DNA from: Eubacterium aggregans
GTDB taxonomy: Bacteria; Bacillota; Clostridia; Eubacteriales; Eubacteriaceae
Length of the DNA stretch: 51,004 nucleotides
Direction of reading: 5' to 3'
NCBI RefSeq assembly: GCF_900107815.1
Contig: NZ_FNRK01000018.1
Span: 1-51,004 of the forward strand
Of the stretch, positions 25,014 to 33,342 are shown piece after piece; the stretch's first letter is position 1, and each line of letters begins with the position of its first letter. The position numbers were made by a program, and so were the translations under genes. The notes beneath the pieces were generated by a model. That model worked only from the letters and a program-made list of their open reading frames with translations. It searched no databases and had not been told where the DNA came from.

Positions 25014-26501
25014 ATGTATGATATTGCTATTATAGGTGCTGGTATTGCCGGCTCCTACATAGCTCGGGAACTATCCCGCTATCAATTGGATGTCGTGTTA
25101 TTGGATGGAGAGAATGATGTAGGAAACCAAATCACCATGGCAAATTCTGCCATCGTTCATGCTGGGTTCGATGCCCCTTCTTACAAGAAAAAAGGTCAAT
25201 TCAATGCTCCAGGCAATATTATGTACGAAAAGGTCTGCCGAGATTTAGACGTTCCATTCAAACGGACCGGGTCCTTCGTTGTGGCTCATAATGAACATGA
25301 AATGTACAAATTGCATGAGCTGTATCAAAACGGGTTGAAAAATGGTGTGCCGGATTTACGCATCATGTTCCAGGATGAAGTCCATGAAATCGAACAAAAC
25401 CTGAATCCCGATATCTGTGGTGCATTATATGCGGGTACTGCAGGTCTGGTTTCTCCCTTTGAAATGTGTGCGAAGGTTGCCGAAAATGCCGTTGATAACG
25501 GCGTCACCCTGAAGCTCAACCACCTGGTCACGAATATTGAAGACCGGAAGGGCTCCTTCAAAATTGAAACCACCGGTGGGGATGTTGAAGCCAAATATGT
25601 GATCAATGCAGCAGGTGTCTATGCCGATGATATCTACAAAATGGTTGGTGACCCCTACTTTAAAATTTTAGCCCGCCGGGGTGTCTACTTCATCTTCGAT
25701 AAAGAAGTGGGGGATTTAGTCCATAACGTTATCTTCCCCTGCCCGACCAAGAATGGTAAAGGGATTCTGGTCTCCCCCACCGTCCACGGCAATCTGTTAA
25801 TCGGACCAGACGCCATGCCTGTAGAAAAGGGTGATATCAGCACCACCCAGGATCGTCTGGATTATATTAAGGAAAACGCACTGAAGAATTGTCCGGATCT
25901 GGGCCATTACTTCAACAAGATTATCCGCTCCTACGCTGGTACCCGGAATACCCCTGTGGCGGACACCTATACCACTACCGATGGTGACTTCATCATTGAA
26001 GAATCTCCCATCAAGGGCTTTGTCAACTTTGCGGGGTATGAATCCCCGGGTCTGACTTCCATTCCTGCTGCAGGCTACTATGTAGTTGAAGAAGTTATTC
26101 TGCCGATGCTCAAACGCGATGGTATTGAACCAAAGGAAAACGAAAAATTCAATCCTGTTAATAAGAAGCATATTTATTTCAACGAACTGACGGATGAAGA
26201 AAAACGTGAAATCATCGCTAAGGACCCTAAATATGGTAAGGTCATCTGCCGCTGTGAAACGATCACCGAAGGTGAAATTTTAGATGTTATTCATAGAAGC
26301 GCAGGCGCCACCACCGTTAAGAGCGTGAAGAAACGCTGCCGCGCTGGTATGGGTCGCTGCCAGGGTGGCTTCTGCTCACCACGGGTGGTTGAAATCCTCG
26401 CACGGGAATTGGGCTGTGAACTGGATGATATTATGTATGATGCCAAGGATTCTGGCTATGTCCTAAGCGGTAAAACAAAATCTACAGGGGAGGAAGCATA
26501 A
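25014..26501 (+). CDS. FAD-dependent glycerol-3-phosphate dehydrogenase with BFD [2Fe-2S] domain
   Basis: About 495 residues, GlpA/LhgO-type. It opens with the dinucleotide-binding MYDIAIIGAGIAGSYIAREL, a DAO fold follows to about residue 370, and the last 110 residues form a bacterioferredoxin-associated ferredoxin-like domain. That domain has a cysteine set CRCET and RCRAGMGRCQGGFC that would ligate a [2Fe-2S] cluster. It oxidises glycerol-3-phosphate to dihydroxyacetone phosphate by context. The frame is open from 24939, but that part overlaps the leader terminator. The ATG at 25014 has AGGAGGAG and starts at the Rossmann strand, so it is the start. First of three close-packed genes. Confidence 0.92.
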   Translation: MYDIAIIGAGIAGSYIARELSRYQLDVVLLDGENDVGNQITMANSAIVHAGFDAPSYKKKGQFNAPGNIMYEKVCRDLDVPFKRTGSFVVAHNEHEMYKLHELYQNGLKNGVPDLRIMFQDEVHEIEQNLNPDICGALYAGTAGLVSPFEMCAKVAENAVDNGVTLKLNHLVTNIEDRKGSFKIETTGGDVEAKYVINAAGVYADDIYKMVGDPYFKILARRGVYFIFDKEVGDLVHNVIFPCPTKNGKGILVSPTVHGNLLIGPDAMPVEKGDISTTQDRLDYIKENALKNCPDLGHYFNKIIRSYAGTRNTPVADTYTTTDGDFIIEESPIKGFVNFAGYESPGLTSIPAAGYYVVEEVILPMLKRDGIEPKENEKFNPVNKKHIYFNELTDEEKREIIAKDPKYGKVICRCETITEGEILDVIHRSAGATTVKSVKKRCRAGMGRCQGGFCSPRVVEILARELGCELDDIMYDAKDSGYVLSGKTKSTGEEA

Positions 26502-26504
26502 GCA

Positions 26505-27776
26505 ATGATCTATGATGTTGTAGTTTTAGGCGGGGGCCCCGCTGGATTGGCCGCTGCTGTCGAAGCAAAAAAAGAAGGCGCAGAAAATGTCCTTATTTTA
26601 GAACGTGACCGTGAACTGGGCGGTATTTTGAACCAATGTATTCATAACGGTTTTGGGCTGCACACCTTTGGTGAACAATTAACCGGTCCGGAATATGCAG
26701 AACGTTATATTGATATGGCTGCTGAACTGAATATCCCCTACGAATTAAACACCATGGTCCTGGATATGGTGGATAACGGGGATACCAAAACCATCCATGC
26801 CATTAATGAAGAAGAAGGTTACACTGCCATCGAAACCAAAACGGTTATTCTAACCATGGGCTGCAGAGAACGGACCGCTGGGGCCATTGGCATTCCCGGC
26901 TATCGTCCGGCTGGTGTCTTTAATGCCGGGACCGCCCAACGCTTTATCAATATGGAAGGCTATATGGCCGGTAAAGAAGTCGTCATCCTCGGTTCTGGAG
27001 ATATCGGACTGATTATGGCTCGTCGGATGACCCTGGAAGGGGCACATGTCCAGGCTGTCTGTGAACTGATGCCCTACTCCAACGGCCTGACGCGTAATAT
27101 CGTTCAGTGCCTGGATGATTACGATATCCCCTTGAAGCTCTCCCATACCATTTCCTACATCCATGGGAAAGACCGCGTGGAAGGCGTTACCGTTATGAAG
27201 GTTGGCGATAACTTAAAACCTATCCCCGGCACCGAAGAATTTATTCCCTGTGACACCCTGCTGTTATCCGTCGGGCTAATTCCTGAAAATGAAATCTCCC
27301 GTTCCGCTGGTGTTGAAATGGATCGTCGGACCAATGGCCCTGTGGTGTCTGAACTGCGGGAAACCAGTATTCCCGGAGTCTTCGCCTGTGGTAATGTCGT
27401 CCATGTTCATGACTTAGTCGACTTTGTCTCTGAAGAATCCGTCTTAGCCGGGAAAGGCGCCGCCCGATACATTAAGGGTCAGCTGACTGGGACGAAGAAC
27501 TTCGATACCGTCAATGGTGACGGCATTAGCTATGTGGTTCCCCAGCACGTTACGGTCTCTAACCTGGATAAAGATTTGACTTTCTACATGCGTGTGCGCG
27601 GTGTCTTTGCTGATTCTGTTGTGAATGCTTATATTGGCGATGAAAAGATTGCAACCAAGAAGGCGCCAAAATTTGTTCCGGCTGAAATGGTTAACTTTAA
27701 AATTAAAAAAGAAGTTCTCGAAAAATATCCCGATGGGGAAATCAAATTCGTCGTGGAACCGAAGGAGGCTAAATAA
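26505..27776 (+). CDS. FAD/NAD-dependent oxidoreductase, GlpB-like partner subunit
   Basis: A 423-residue pyridine-nucleotide-disulfide-type flavoprotein. It has an FAD motif VVLGGGPAGLAAAVEAKK, an NAD motif VVILGSGDIGLIMARRMTLE, and the FAD-ribityl region IPGVFACGNVVHVHD. CIHNGFGLHTFGEQLTGPEY and LTMGCRERT are marks of the subgroup found beside GlpA-like dehydrogenases. There is no CxxxxC redox-disulfide, so it is not a thioredoxin reductase. It begins three bases after the dehydrogenase stop. It likely passes electrons from glycerol-3-phosphate oxidation to NAD or a ferredoxin-like carrier; the acceptor is not visible. Confidence 0.9.
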   Translation: MIYDVVVLGGGPAGLAAAVEAKKEGAENVLILERDRELGGILNQCIHNGFGLHTFGEQLTGPEYAERYIDMAAELNIPYELNTMVLDMVDNGDTKTIHAINEEEGYTAIETKTVILTMGCRERTAGAIGIPGYRPAGVFNAGTAQRFINMEGYMAGKEVVILGSGDIGLIMARRMTLEGAHVQAVCELMPYSNGLTRNIVQCLDDYDIPLKLSHTISYIHGKDRVEGVTVMKVGDNLKPIPGTEEFIPCDTLLLSVGLIPENEISRSAGVEMDRRTNGPVVSELRETSIPGVFACGNVVHVHDLVDFVSEESVLAGKGAARYIKGQLTGTKNFDTVNGDGISYVVPQHVTVSNLDKDLTFYMRVRGVFADSVVNAYIGDEKIATKKAPKFVPAEMVNFKIKKEVLEKYPDGEIKFVVEPKEAK

Positions 27777-28136
27777 ATGAAACGTGACTTAATCTGTATT
27801 TCATGCCCAATCGGATGCGCCATCACCGTTGAAGGGACCGATGGCAATTACACGGTTACGGGTAATAAGTGTAAAAACGGTGAAAAGTATGGGATTGAAG
27901 AAGTAACCAATCCCCAACGGGTTGTTCCTTCCACCGTTGTCATTAAGGGTGCCTTAATGGCCCGTCTTCCTGTAAAAACAGCAGACACCATTCCCAAAGA
28001 TAAGATCTTCGACTGTATGAAGGAAATTGATAAGGTCGTTGTAGAAGCCCCCATTAAAATGGGTGATGTGATCATCCCCAATGTTTGTGGCACTGGTATT
28101 GACATTGTTGCAACTAAATCGATGCCTGCTATTTAA
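27777..28136 (+). CDS. DUF1667 protein, small cysteine-rich partner of G3P dehydrogenase
   Basis: A 119-residue protein. CISCPIGC with a fourth cysteine in GNKCKNGEKYG gives Cys7, Cys10, Cys14 and Cys32, a spacing suited to an iron-sulfur cluster or zinc. The remainder is a DUF1667 core (NPQRVVPSTVVIKGALMARL). Its ATG directly abuts the previous stop. In many anaerobes this trio (dehydrogenase, flavoprotein, DUF1667) replaces the glpABC set, so it may do the electron-relay job of GlpC without its membrane part. That role is inference from gene order. Confidence 0.88.
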   Translation: MKRDLICISCPIGCAITVEGTDGNYTVTGNKCKNGEKYGIEEVTNPQRVVPSTVVIKGALMARLPVKTADTIPKDKIFDCMKEIDKVVVEAPIKMGDVIIPNVCGTGIDIVATKSMPAI

Positions 28137-28150
28137 CCTTTAAAAATAGA

Positions 28151-28190
28151 AAAGCGTTGGCTCCACACCAGTGGAATCAACGCTTTTTTT
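28151..28190. terminator. Bidirectional terminator between DUF1667 gene and lipoprotein gene
   Basis: AAAGCGTTG (28151-28159) pairs with CAACGCTTT (28178-28186), inner TCCAC/GTGGA. T tracts lie on both strands. Confidence 0.88.
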
Positions 28191-28199
28191 ATAAATGAC

Positions 28200-28832
28200 C
28201 TATCCTAAATAATTGTAGTTGTCCTGATTGAAATAAACAGCATTATCCCCTGAGGGCGCCATATTGATCTCAAATTTCTGTTCTTTCCCATCATTTCCCG
28301 TATAGGTCAGGGTTCCACTTTCGCCATCGCCATCCTCTGGGGCAGACACCGTAAATTTAGATGATCCCTTTTGTCCACCGATGTTCCACTCAATGATTCG
28401 CTTTGCACTATCAATATCAATGGTATTTCCATTCAACTCATAGGATCCCCGGATATTGCCAATAAAGACCCGTTCAACATCCGTTAAAGTTTGTTCTTTC
28501 ATTTCTTTAATGGTGTAGGTCGCCTCCGCAACCGGTCCCTTTGATCCATCGTTAATGGTAATGGCCTTCAAGGTCGAATCATAATTAATGGCCAAAGGAC
28601 TATCCTTTTCGTATAAAAAGCTTTTAGAAGAGGGTTCTGAGCCATCTAAAGTATAATAAATCAGACAATTTCCCCCATCCCCCTCATTGGAAAGGATGAC
28701 TTCTTGTTCCCCCATATATTCCCCGGATGGTAGGGAAATCTTCGTCTCTAATTTTTTCCCACCGCATCCTACTAAGGCCAGGGATACAAATAGACAAGCT
28801 GCAAGCAGCACACTAACCTTTATTTTCTTCAT
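28200..28832 (-). CDS. Lipoprotein with chitobiase-C-terminal-like domain
   Basis: A 210-residue exported lipoprotein. The start MKKIKVSVLLAACLFVSLAL leads to the lipobox LVGC, placing the mature Cys at about residue 23. Residues 30-115 carry the pattern IYYTLDGSEPSSKS, typical of the immunoglobulin-like domain found at the C terminus of chitobiases (CHB_HEX_C) and in many clostridial surface proteins. The last ~90 residues (TGNDGKEQKFEINMAP) form a small beta-rich domain I do not recognise. The frame runs 19 codons further upstream, but the ATG at 28832 begins the signal peptide and has GAGGTG before it. Function unknown; binding of a surface polymer is possible. Confidence 0.82.
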   Translation of the reverse strand: MKKIKVSVLLAACLFVSLALVGCGGKKLETKISLPSGEYMGEQEVILSNEGDGGNCLIYYTLDGSEPSSKSFLYEKDSPLAINYDSTLKAITINDGSKGPVAEATYTIKEMKEQTLTDVERVFIGNIRGSYELNGNTIDIDSAKRIIEWNIGGQKGSSKFTVSAPEDGDGESGTLTYTGNDGKEQKFEINMAPSGDNAVYFNQDNYNYLG

Positions 28833-28843
28833 CACACACCTCA

Positions 28844-29263
28844 TTATATTGAATTTAAATCCTCTAATTGAAAAACAATTCCCTGACAAAACTTTAAGTT
28901 GTCCGCCGGTTGGTTATCGATAATATCGAAGTGACAATGGGGAATTGCAGTTTCATAATGCCAAACATATGGGCCCTTACACCAAATCGCCTTAATAATC
29001 TGTGCTTTAGCCTTTGCTGCCTGGGCGTGGGCACAGTTACAGGCACAATCTTCAAATATTCCTCGGGGTGTCAGGTAGATTTCAGCGCCATCGATGGTGT
29101 TGACTTGTGCTTCTATAGCACCATGAAAGACGGTTGTATCATCGGAGTGGCCAAATACAACAACCACTTGCGATTCGGCCGCTTCAGCAATTTCCGCATC
29201 GGTCATTTCATGCTTGTACTCCCGTCCATCGAGCTCCTGGGCGAAATCCGCTGCTGTTTTCAT
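28844..29263 (-). CDS. Cys/His-rich protein, unknown (phage-type relatives likely)
   Basis: A 139-residue soluble protein. The first half (FAQELDGREYKHEMTDAEIA, SQVVVVFGHSDDTTVFHGAI) reminds me of small proteins common in Firmicutes phages and mobile regions. The second half has a dense metal-binding-looking set, CACNCAHAQ, WCKGPYVWHYETAIPHCHFD, with five cysteines and several histidines. I cannot assign a family with confidence. Start ATG is preceded by AGGAGG. It is 11 bp upstream of the lipoprotein gene, so the two are probably one transcript. Confidence 0.75.
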   Translation of the reverse strand: MKTAADFAQELDGREYKHEMTDAEIAEAAESQVVVVFGHSDDTTVFHGAIEAQVNTIDGAEIYLTPRGIFEDCACNCAHAQAAKAKAQIIKAIWCKGPYVWHYETAIPHCHFDIIDNQPADNLKFCQGIVFQLEDLNSI

Positions 29264-29310
29264 TTTCCTATACCTCCTTTTATTTATTACTATTGTATCA
29301 GACTTTTATA

Positions 29311-29338
29311 AAAAAAAACAGCCCTCATGGGAGCTGTT
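29311..29338 (-). terminator. Intrinsic terminator after trhA
   Basis: AACAGC/GCTGTT (29317-29322 with 29333-29338) with inner CCC/GGG, and a run of T on the minus strand. It ends the trhA transcript before the next minus-strand gene. Confidence 0.85.
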
Positions 29339-29347
29339 GTGTAGGAT

Positions 29348-30001
29348 TTAAACCATAAGCAAATAACGGAAAACGGCTGCAAAGTGACAAGCACTCCCCA
29401 ACAAAACAAAGATATGGAATATCTCATGAAAGCCCCATCGCTGACTTAAGTTGGGCTTTTTAAGGCCATACATCACCCCCCCAATGGTATAAAGTATCCC
29501 CCCTAGAATAAGAAGAACCAAGCCTCCCGTTGGGAGAGCCTCATACAGTGGCTTAAGTGCAAATAATGCAAACCAGCCCAGGGCGATATATAAGGTCGTG
29601 TTGAGCCATCTCGGCATCCCAATCCAAAAGACCATCATCAGAATTCCAATAATCGCAACACCCCAGATTGCAGCCATCATTCCAATACGCATTGGTCCGG
29701 TTAAGCAAAGCAGGCAAAAGGGCGTATAAGACCCCGCAATTAAGAGAAAGATCATGGCATGGTCCAGCTTCTTAAGCCGCAGAAGTTCCTCTCCCCCTCG
29801 ATTCTGTACCGCATGATAGTAAAAACTTGTGTAGTATAACCCAATCAATCCAATTCCAAAGGCTAATACAGAGCATAAGGTTTCAGGGGTCACGTTGTTT
29901 TCTGAAATAATGAGGATAAGCATGGCAACCATTCCCACAAGGGAGAGAAGTGCCCCGATCAAATGGGTCCAGGCATTAACCGGTTCTCTGAATTTTTCCA
30001 T
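29348..30001 (-). CDS. trhA: Hemolysin III/TrhA-family (PAQR) membrane protein
   Basis: A 217-residue protein with seven hydrophobic segments. EPVNAWTHLIGALLSLVG opens with the conserved His. RLKKLDHAMIFLLIAGSYTP and GFHEIFHIFVLLGSACHFAA complete the Ser/Asp/His metal-like site of the PAQR superfamily. Bacterial members affect membrane fluidity and fatty acid balance and were first named for haemolysis on overexpression. Single gene with its own promoter (30056-30084) and terminator. Confidence 0.94.
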   Translation of the reverse strand: MEKFREPVNAWTHLIGALLSLVGMVAMLILIISENNVTPETLCSVLAFGIGLIGLYYTSFYYHAVQNRGGEELLRLKKLDHAMIFLLIAGSYTPFCLLCLTGPMRIGMMAAIWGVAIIGILMMVFWIGMPRWLNTTLYIALGWFALFALKPLYEALPTGGLVLLILGGILYTIGGVMYGLKKPNLSQRWGFHEIFHIFVLLGSACHFAAVFRYLLMV

Positions 30002-30055
30002 TATATTATAAAACCTCCATACATAGTTTTTATTACTACTTAATATATTAAATGA

Positions 30056-30084
30056 ATATTATCATGTATGCCTGTTGCTGTCAA
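30056..30084 (-). promoter_or_regulatory. Promoter of trhA
   Basis: Consensus TTGACA (30084-30079) and TAATAT (30061-30056), 17-base spacer, minus strand, about 55 bases before trhA. Confidence 0.6.
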
Positions 30085-30097
30085 TGACTGTTTTTTA

Positions 30098-30126
30098 TTG
30101 CAAGTTTATAAATTCTTCGGTACAAT
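30098..30126 (+). promoter_or_regulatory. Promoter of DUF1836 gene
   Basis: TTGCAA (30098-30103) and TACAAT (30121-30126), 17-base spacer, 24 bases before the ATG. Divergent from the trhA promoter. Confidence 0.65.
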
Positions 30127-30149
30127 AAAAGAAAAAAAGGAGAAAAGCA

Positions 30150-30725
30150 ATGGATGAGCAACAACTAAACACCTGGCTGGACGCTTTGAATCAAGACGCC
30201 CTCAACTCAGGGGATCAGCTGCCGGATATCGATTTGTACATGGACCAATTAATTACCCTATGTGAGCAATACCTGGAGGTCCATCGGCGCCATCCCGAGG
30301 ATAAACTCCTCACGAAATCCATGATTAACAATTATAGCAAACGAAAGATGCTGGGAACAGTCCATAAAAAAAAGTACACCCGGGGCCAGGTACTCATGTT
30401 GTACTTAATCTTTATGCTAAAGCCAGTGGCCTCCATCGACGATATTCAGCAGCTTTTTAATGAATTCACCACCGAGGATGGCTTCTCCCCAGAGGATCTT
30501 TTAGCCATTTATCCTCTTCTCAGTGAACGAATGGCCGACAATGATCGTATCTTTAAGGAAGAGACCCGGGCCCTTTGGGAAACAATAAAAAAGGAACCCG
30601 AGTCGGCCAAGATGGCACACTCCGATTCCTTTTTAATGGCTTTTTCACTTTATAGTCAAGCTCTAAATTACAAGCGATTGGCGGATAAGCTGGTTGATGA
30701 ATGCCTCACCACAGCCCTCCATTAA
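30150..30725 (+). CDS. DUF1836 protein, probable regulator
   Basis: A 191-residue soluble protein of the DUF1836 family. LLTKSMINNYSKRKMLGTVH and KKKYTRGQVLMLYLIFMLKP form a MerR-like winged-helix front, in which the family recognition helix includes NNYSK. The rest is helical. Members are widespread in Firmicutes, where they are thought to bind DNA but lack a known target. AAGGAG precedes the ATG. Its 3' end overlaps that of the convergent M23 peptidase gene by four bases. Confidence 0.85.
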   Translation: MDEQQLNTWLDALNQDALNSGDQLPDIDLYMDQLITLCEQYLEVHRRHPEDKLLTKSMINNYSKRKMLGTVHKKKYTRGQVLMLYLIFMLKPVASIDDIQQLFNEFTTEDGFSPEDLLAIYPLLSERMADNDRIFKEETRALWETIKKEPESAKMAHSDSFLMAFSLYSQALNYKRLADKLVDECLTTALH

Positions 30726-31816
30726 CCAACCCAGACACAACTGTTTTGATATTGTGGGAAATAAGTCATGGGATCAACCATGGTCCCATTTTCCAGAATA
30801 CTTAAATGGAGATGGGGGCCGGTGGAATTTCCGGTGGAACCAACATAGCCCAGCACCTGTCCCTTAGTGACCGTTTGACCCGCAGAAACAGCTACACTGC
30901 TCATATGGCCATAGATGGACCCAATCTGGACCCCGGAAGCATTTTGCCCATTATTCAGGGTGACGCAGTTGCCATAGCCGCCATTTTCTCCAGCCTGTAC
31001 CACGGTACCATCCGCAATGGCCAAAATCGGCTCACCATTCCCTGGGGTGATGTCGATTCCCTGGTGGTTGGTGGAGCCCACACCGTTGGTGGCTCCCCAG
31101 GAGCGCTGACCAAACCAGTCACTGATATTAAAGGCCTTGGGGTTGCTGGGATCAATGGGCCAGTAATATTCCCCGGTCTGAACGATTCCGTTCAGTCCTG
31201 AAAGTCCCAATTGCTTGGCCAAATCTTCACCCGCAGCATATTCCGCATCATAGGCTGCCTGCTGTTGTGCCAGCAGGGTATTGTTTTGGGCAAGAAGCTG
31301 ATTCTGTTGGGTTTTCAGACTTTCGGCACTGGCCTTATCGCTTTCCAAATCGGCAATTTTAGATTCAATTTCTTTTTTAGTCTGCTCCAAAGCATTGACG
31401 GCATCCCGGTCACTTTGCATAATATTTTTGACCTGGTCGATCCGGGTCAGCAGCTCGGTAAAGTTCTTGGAGGAAAACAGTACCTCCATATAACCATCAT
31501 CGCCGTACATATACATAATTCGCAGACGTTCTTCCAGCTCAGCTTCCTGCTGGGCACGCTTTGCTTCAGCCGCTGCAATCTCCTGCTTGGTTCCTTCCAT
31601 CTTTTCATCGAGGGCTGTAATGACAGCATTGGATTTACTGAGCTCCTCTTCAATCCCTTTGATGGTATTCTTGGTCATATCAATTTGATACTGGGTATCC
31701 TTAATTTTTTGAACGGCATTATTTAAATCATCAGTAGTCGCCGCCAATGCCGGAACCCCGATGCACGATAAAGCAAAACATACACATAACAACATCACTA
31801 ACATTTTTTTTGCCAT
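30722..31816 (-). CDS. EnvC-like M23 peptidoglycan endopeptidase with coiled coil
   Basis: A 364-residue exported protein. Signal peptide to about residue 25 (cleavage near VPALAA), long coiled coil from 30 to 200 (KNTIKGIEEELSKSNAVITA), then an LytM/M23 domain. The zinc site is complete: NHQGIDITPG, YGHMSSVAVSAGQ and GPHLHLSILENG. That is the architecture of EnvC/PcsB-type hydrolases or activators, which are controlled by the FtsEX complex through the coiled coil. It lies 32 bp after ftsX in the same direction, which fits that partnership. GGAGGTG precedes ATG. Confidence 0.93.
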   Translation of the reverse strand: MAKKMLVMLLCVCFALSCIGVPALAATTDDLNNAVQKIKDTQYQIDMTKNTIKGIEEELSKSNAVITALDEKMEGTKQEIAAAEAKRAQQEAELEERLRIMYMYGDDGYMEVLFSSKNFTELLTRIDQVKNIMQSDRDAVNALEQTKKEIESKIADLESDKASAESLKTQQNQLLAQNNTLLAQQQAAYDAEYAAGEDLAKQLGLSGLNGIVQTGEYYWPIDPSNPKAFNISDWFGQRSWGATNGVGSTNHQGIDITPGNGEPILAIADGTVVQAGENGGYGNCVTLNNGQNASGVQIGSIYGHMSSVAVSAGQTVTKGQVLGYVGSTGNSTGPHLHLSILENGTMVDPMTYFPQYQNSCVWVG

Positions 31817-31848
31817 AAAACACCTCCGATTATTTTTATATCAACGTC

Positions 31849-32796
31849 TTAAGCGTCTAAGTATTTTCGTATTGAGAATAGACTTCCGCAGGATCCAATG
31901 ACCACGCCATAGAGCATACAGAACAATGAGATTGGCCCCATCAGAAGGGATGGAGACACCAAGGCCGTATCCATTGGGATGTAAACCGAATGATTTACGT
32001 AGGCGATGATGAAGTAATAGCCTGTTCGAATGACAAGCATTGCGGCCAAGGCCCCAATGCATCCCAGGAAGGTTCCCTCCAGGACGAAGGGGGTCCGGAT
32101 ATACCAGTCCGCTGCTCCCACATATCGCATAACGCGGATTTCCCGACGTCGTGCAAAGCAGGTCAGCTTAATGGTATTATAAATAATGAAGATGGAGACC
32201 AGGGTCAGCACAATCAGCATAACCAAACAGAAAATATTGCTGAATCGGCTGAACTTCATAAGGGCATCCACATATTCTTCACCGTATTTAACATAATCAA
32301 CACCCTTATTCGTCAAACCTTCGGCATAGCCCTTTACGTCTTTAATCTTCTCTGAACTTGTTACCTTAATGGTGAAGGATGCCTGCATGGGGTTGTTGTT
32401 GCTGCTGTAACCACTCAATAGCCCAGCATAGCCTTCCAAGCTGTCTGAAAACTCCTTTAAGGCATCATCCGCACTTTGATAGGTGATTTCAGTGATATCT
32501 GAATTCTTTTTTAGTTCAGTTTCCAAAGAAAGCTGTTGCTCCTGGGTGATATCAGACTTTAAAAAAACCTTGAGTTCCAAGGCTGACTCCACATTCTTTG
32601 TGATTTGCTCCAGGTTAACGGAGAAAATGACAAAGATGCCTAAAATAATAAGGGCTGCTACCACAGAAAGCACCGATGCCATACTCATTAAATTGTTACG
32701 CTCAATACTCTGGGTGGTATCTCTAAACACACTTTTCAAAAAAGAAAAAATTTGAAATTCTCGCTGATTACCTTTACCTGCCAAATCCGTCTCCAA
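31849..32796 (-). CDS. ftsX: Cell division protein FtsX
   Basis: A ~315-residue membrane protein with four transmembrane helices: one after SIERNNLMSMASVLSVVAAL, three in the last 130 residues. An extracellular domain lies between the first two (about 80-190), where it would contact the M23 protein's coiled coil. RREIRVMRYVGAADWYIRTP is the conserved cytoplasmic motif. The frame begins with TTG codons at 32796 and 32784 and no ATG. GGAG stands six bases before the second, so the start is uncertain by four codons. Its usual ATPase partner gene ftsE is not upstream; it must be elsewhere or missing. Confidence 0.92.
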   Translation of the reverse strand: METDLAGKGNQREFQIFSFLKSVFRDTTQSIERNNLMSMASVLSVVAALIILGIFVIFSVNLEQITKNVESALELKVFLKSDITQEQQLSLETELKKNSDITEITYQSADDALKEFSDSLEGYAGLLSGYSSNNNPMQASFTIKVTSSEKIKDVKGYAEGLTNKGVDYVKYGEEYVDALMKFSRFSNIFCLVMLIVLTLVSIFIIYNTIKLTCFARRREIRVMRYVGAADWYIRTPFVLEGTFLGCIGALAAMLVIRTGYYFIIAYVNHSVYIPMDTALVSPSLLMGPISLFCMLYGVVIGSCGSLFSIRKYLDA

Positions 32797-32810
32797 ACTC
32801 TATGAATTCA

Positions 32811-32831
32811 CGCCTCCCCTTTGGAGAGGCC
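32811..32831 (-). promoter_or_regulatory. Hairpin enclosing GGGGAGG in the ftsX leader
   Basis: On the minus strand CCTCTCC pairs with GGGGAGG (one G-U) around AAA. The only good ribosome-site-like string upstream of ftsX is thus buried in a stem and is about 16 bases from the first TTG. Confidence 0.4.
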
Positions 32832-32917
32832 GTTCTCAGAAAATTTCTAAGGAAATATTATAAAAGCCTCAGATTAAATGTGACTTAATATTTCACCTTG
32901 TAACTAATTATGTACAA

Positions 32918-32946
32918 ATTGTAACATAAAGATTGAAAGAATTCAA
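32918..32946 (-). promoter_or_regulatory. Promoter of ftsX-M23 pair
   Basis: TTGAAT (32946-32941) and TACAAT (32923-32918), 17-base spacer, minus strand. It gives a leader of about 115 bases that contains the hairpin at 32811-32831. Confidence 0.55.
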
Positions 32947-33080
32947 CACTCTTAAGGGATTCCCGGAAAATTCTTGGTGATTCAATTGAAAAATTTAACT
33001 TTAAAGTATAAAACACGTTCCGCTTCGCTTCACTCCTTCACGGCTGCGCCATGTAAAGGGATGGCTAACACGTAAAAAAG

Positions 33081-33098
33081 ACGCCACGTATGGCGTCT
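33081..33098. repeat. 18-bp palindromic repeat, copy 1
   Basis: ACGCCACGTATGGCGTCT, a 6-7 bp stem with loop CGTA; identical copy at 33343-33360. On the minus strand this copy is followed by six T residues (33079-33074), so it could work as an intrinsic terminator. Confidence 0.85.
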
Positions 33099-33342
33099 CA
33101 GAGTGTAGACAAACAGGTGTAGCGCGGTCAGGACGAGGATAAAAAAGATTCACCCCGGACCCCAGGCGCTGACGAGCAAAGGGAAAGTCCTCACTCGGCA
33201 AGGCGCAAAACCTTCGGTTTTGATAGGTTTTTGGCTGGTTTACCGTATTAATGCTTAGCCTTTTAAAGTTACTATCCGCGGGGGCAGCCGGGGTTCTCGT
33301 ATTTTTATCCTCGTCCTTCCCTTACTTTGTCTTCAACCTGAA

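Noticed and set aside
33001-33201. Minus-strand 66-codon open frame in the structured region
   Set aside because: It crosses the 18-bp palindromic repeat and a long stem arm, lacks a ribosome site, and has a composition unlike the neighbouring proteins; the inverted repeats explain the sequence better.
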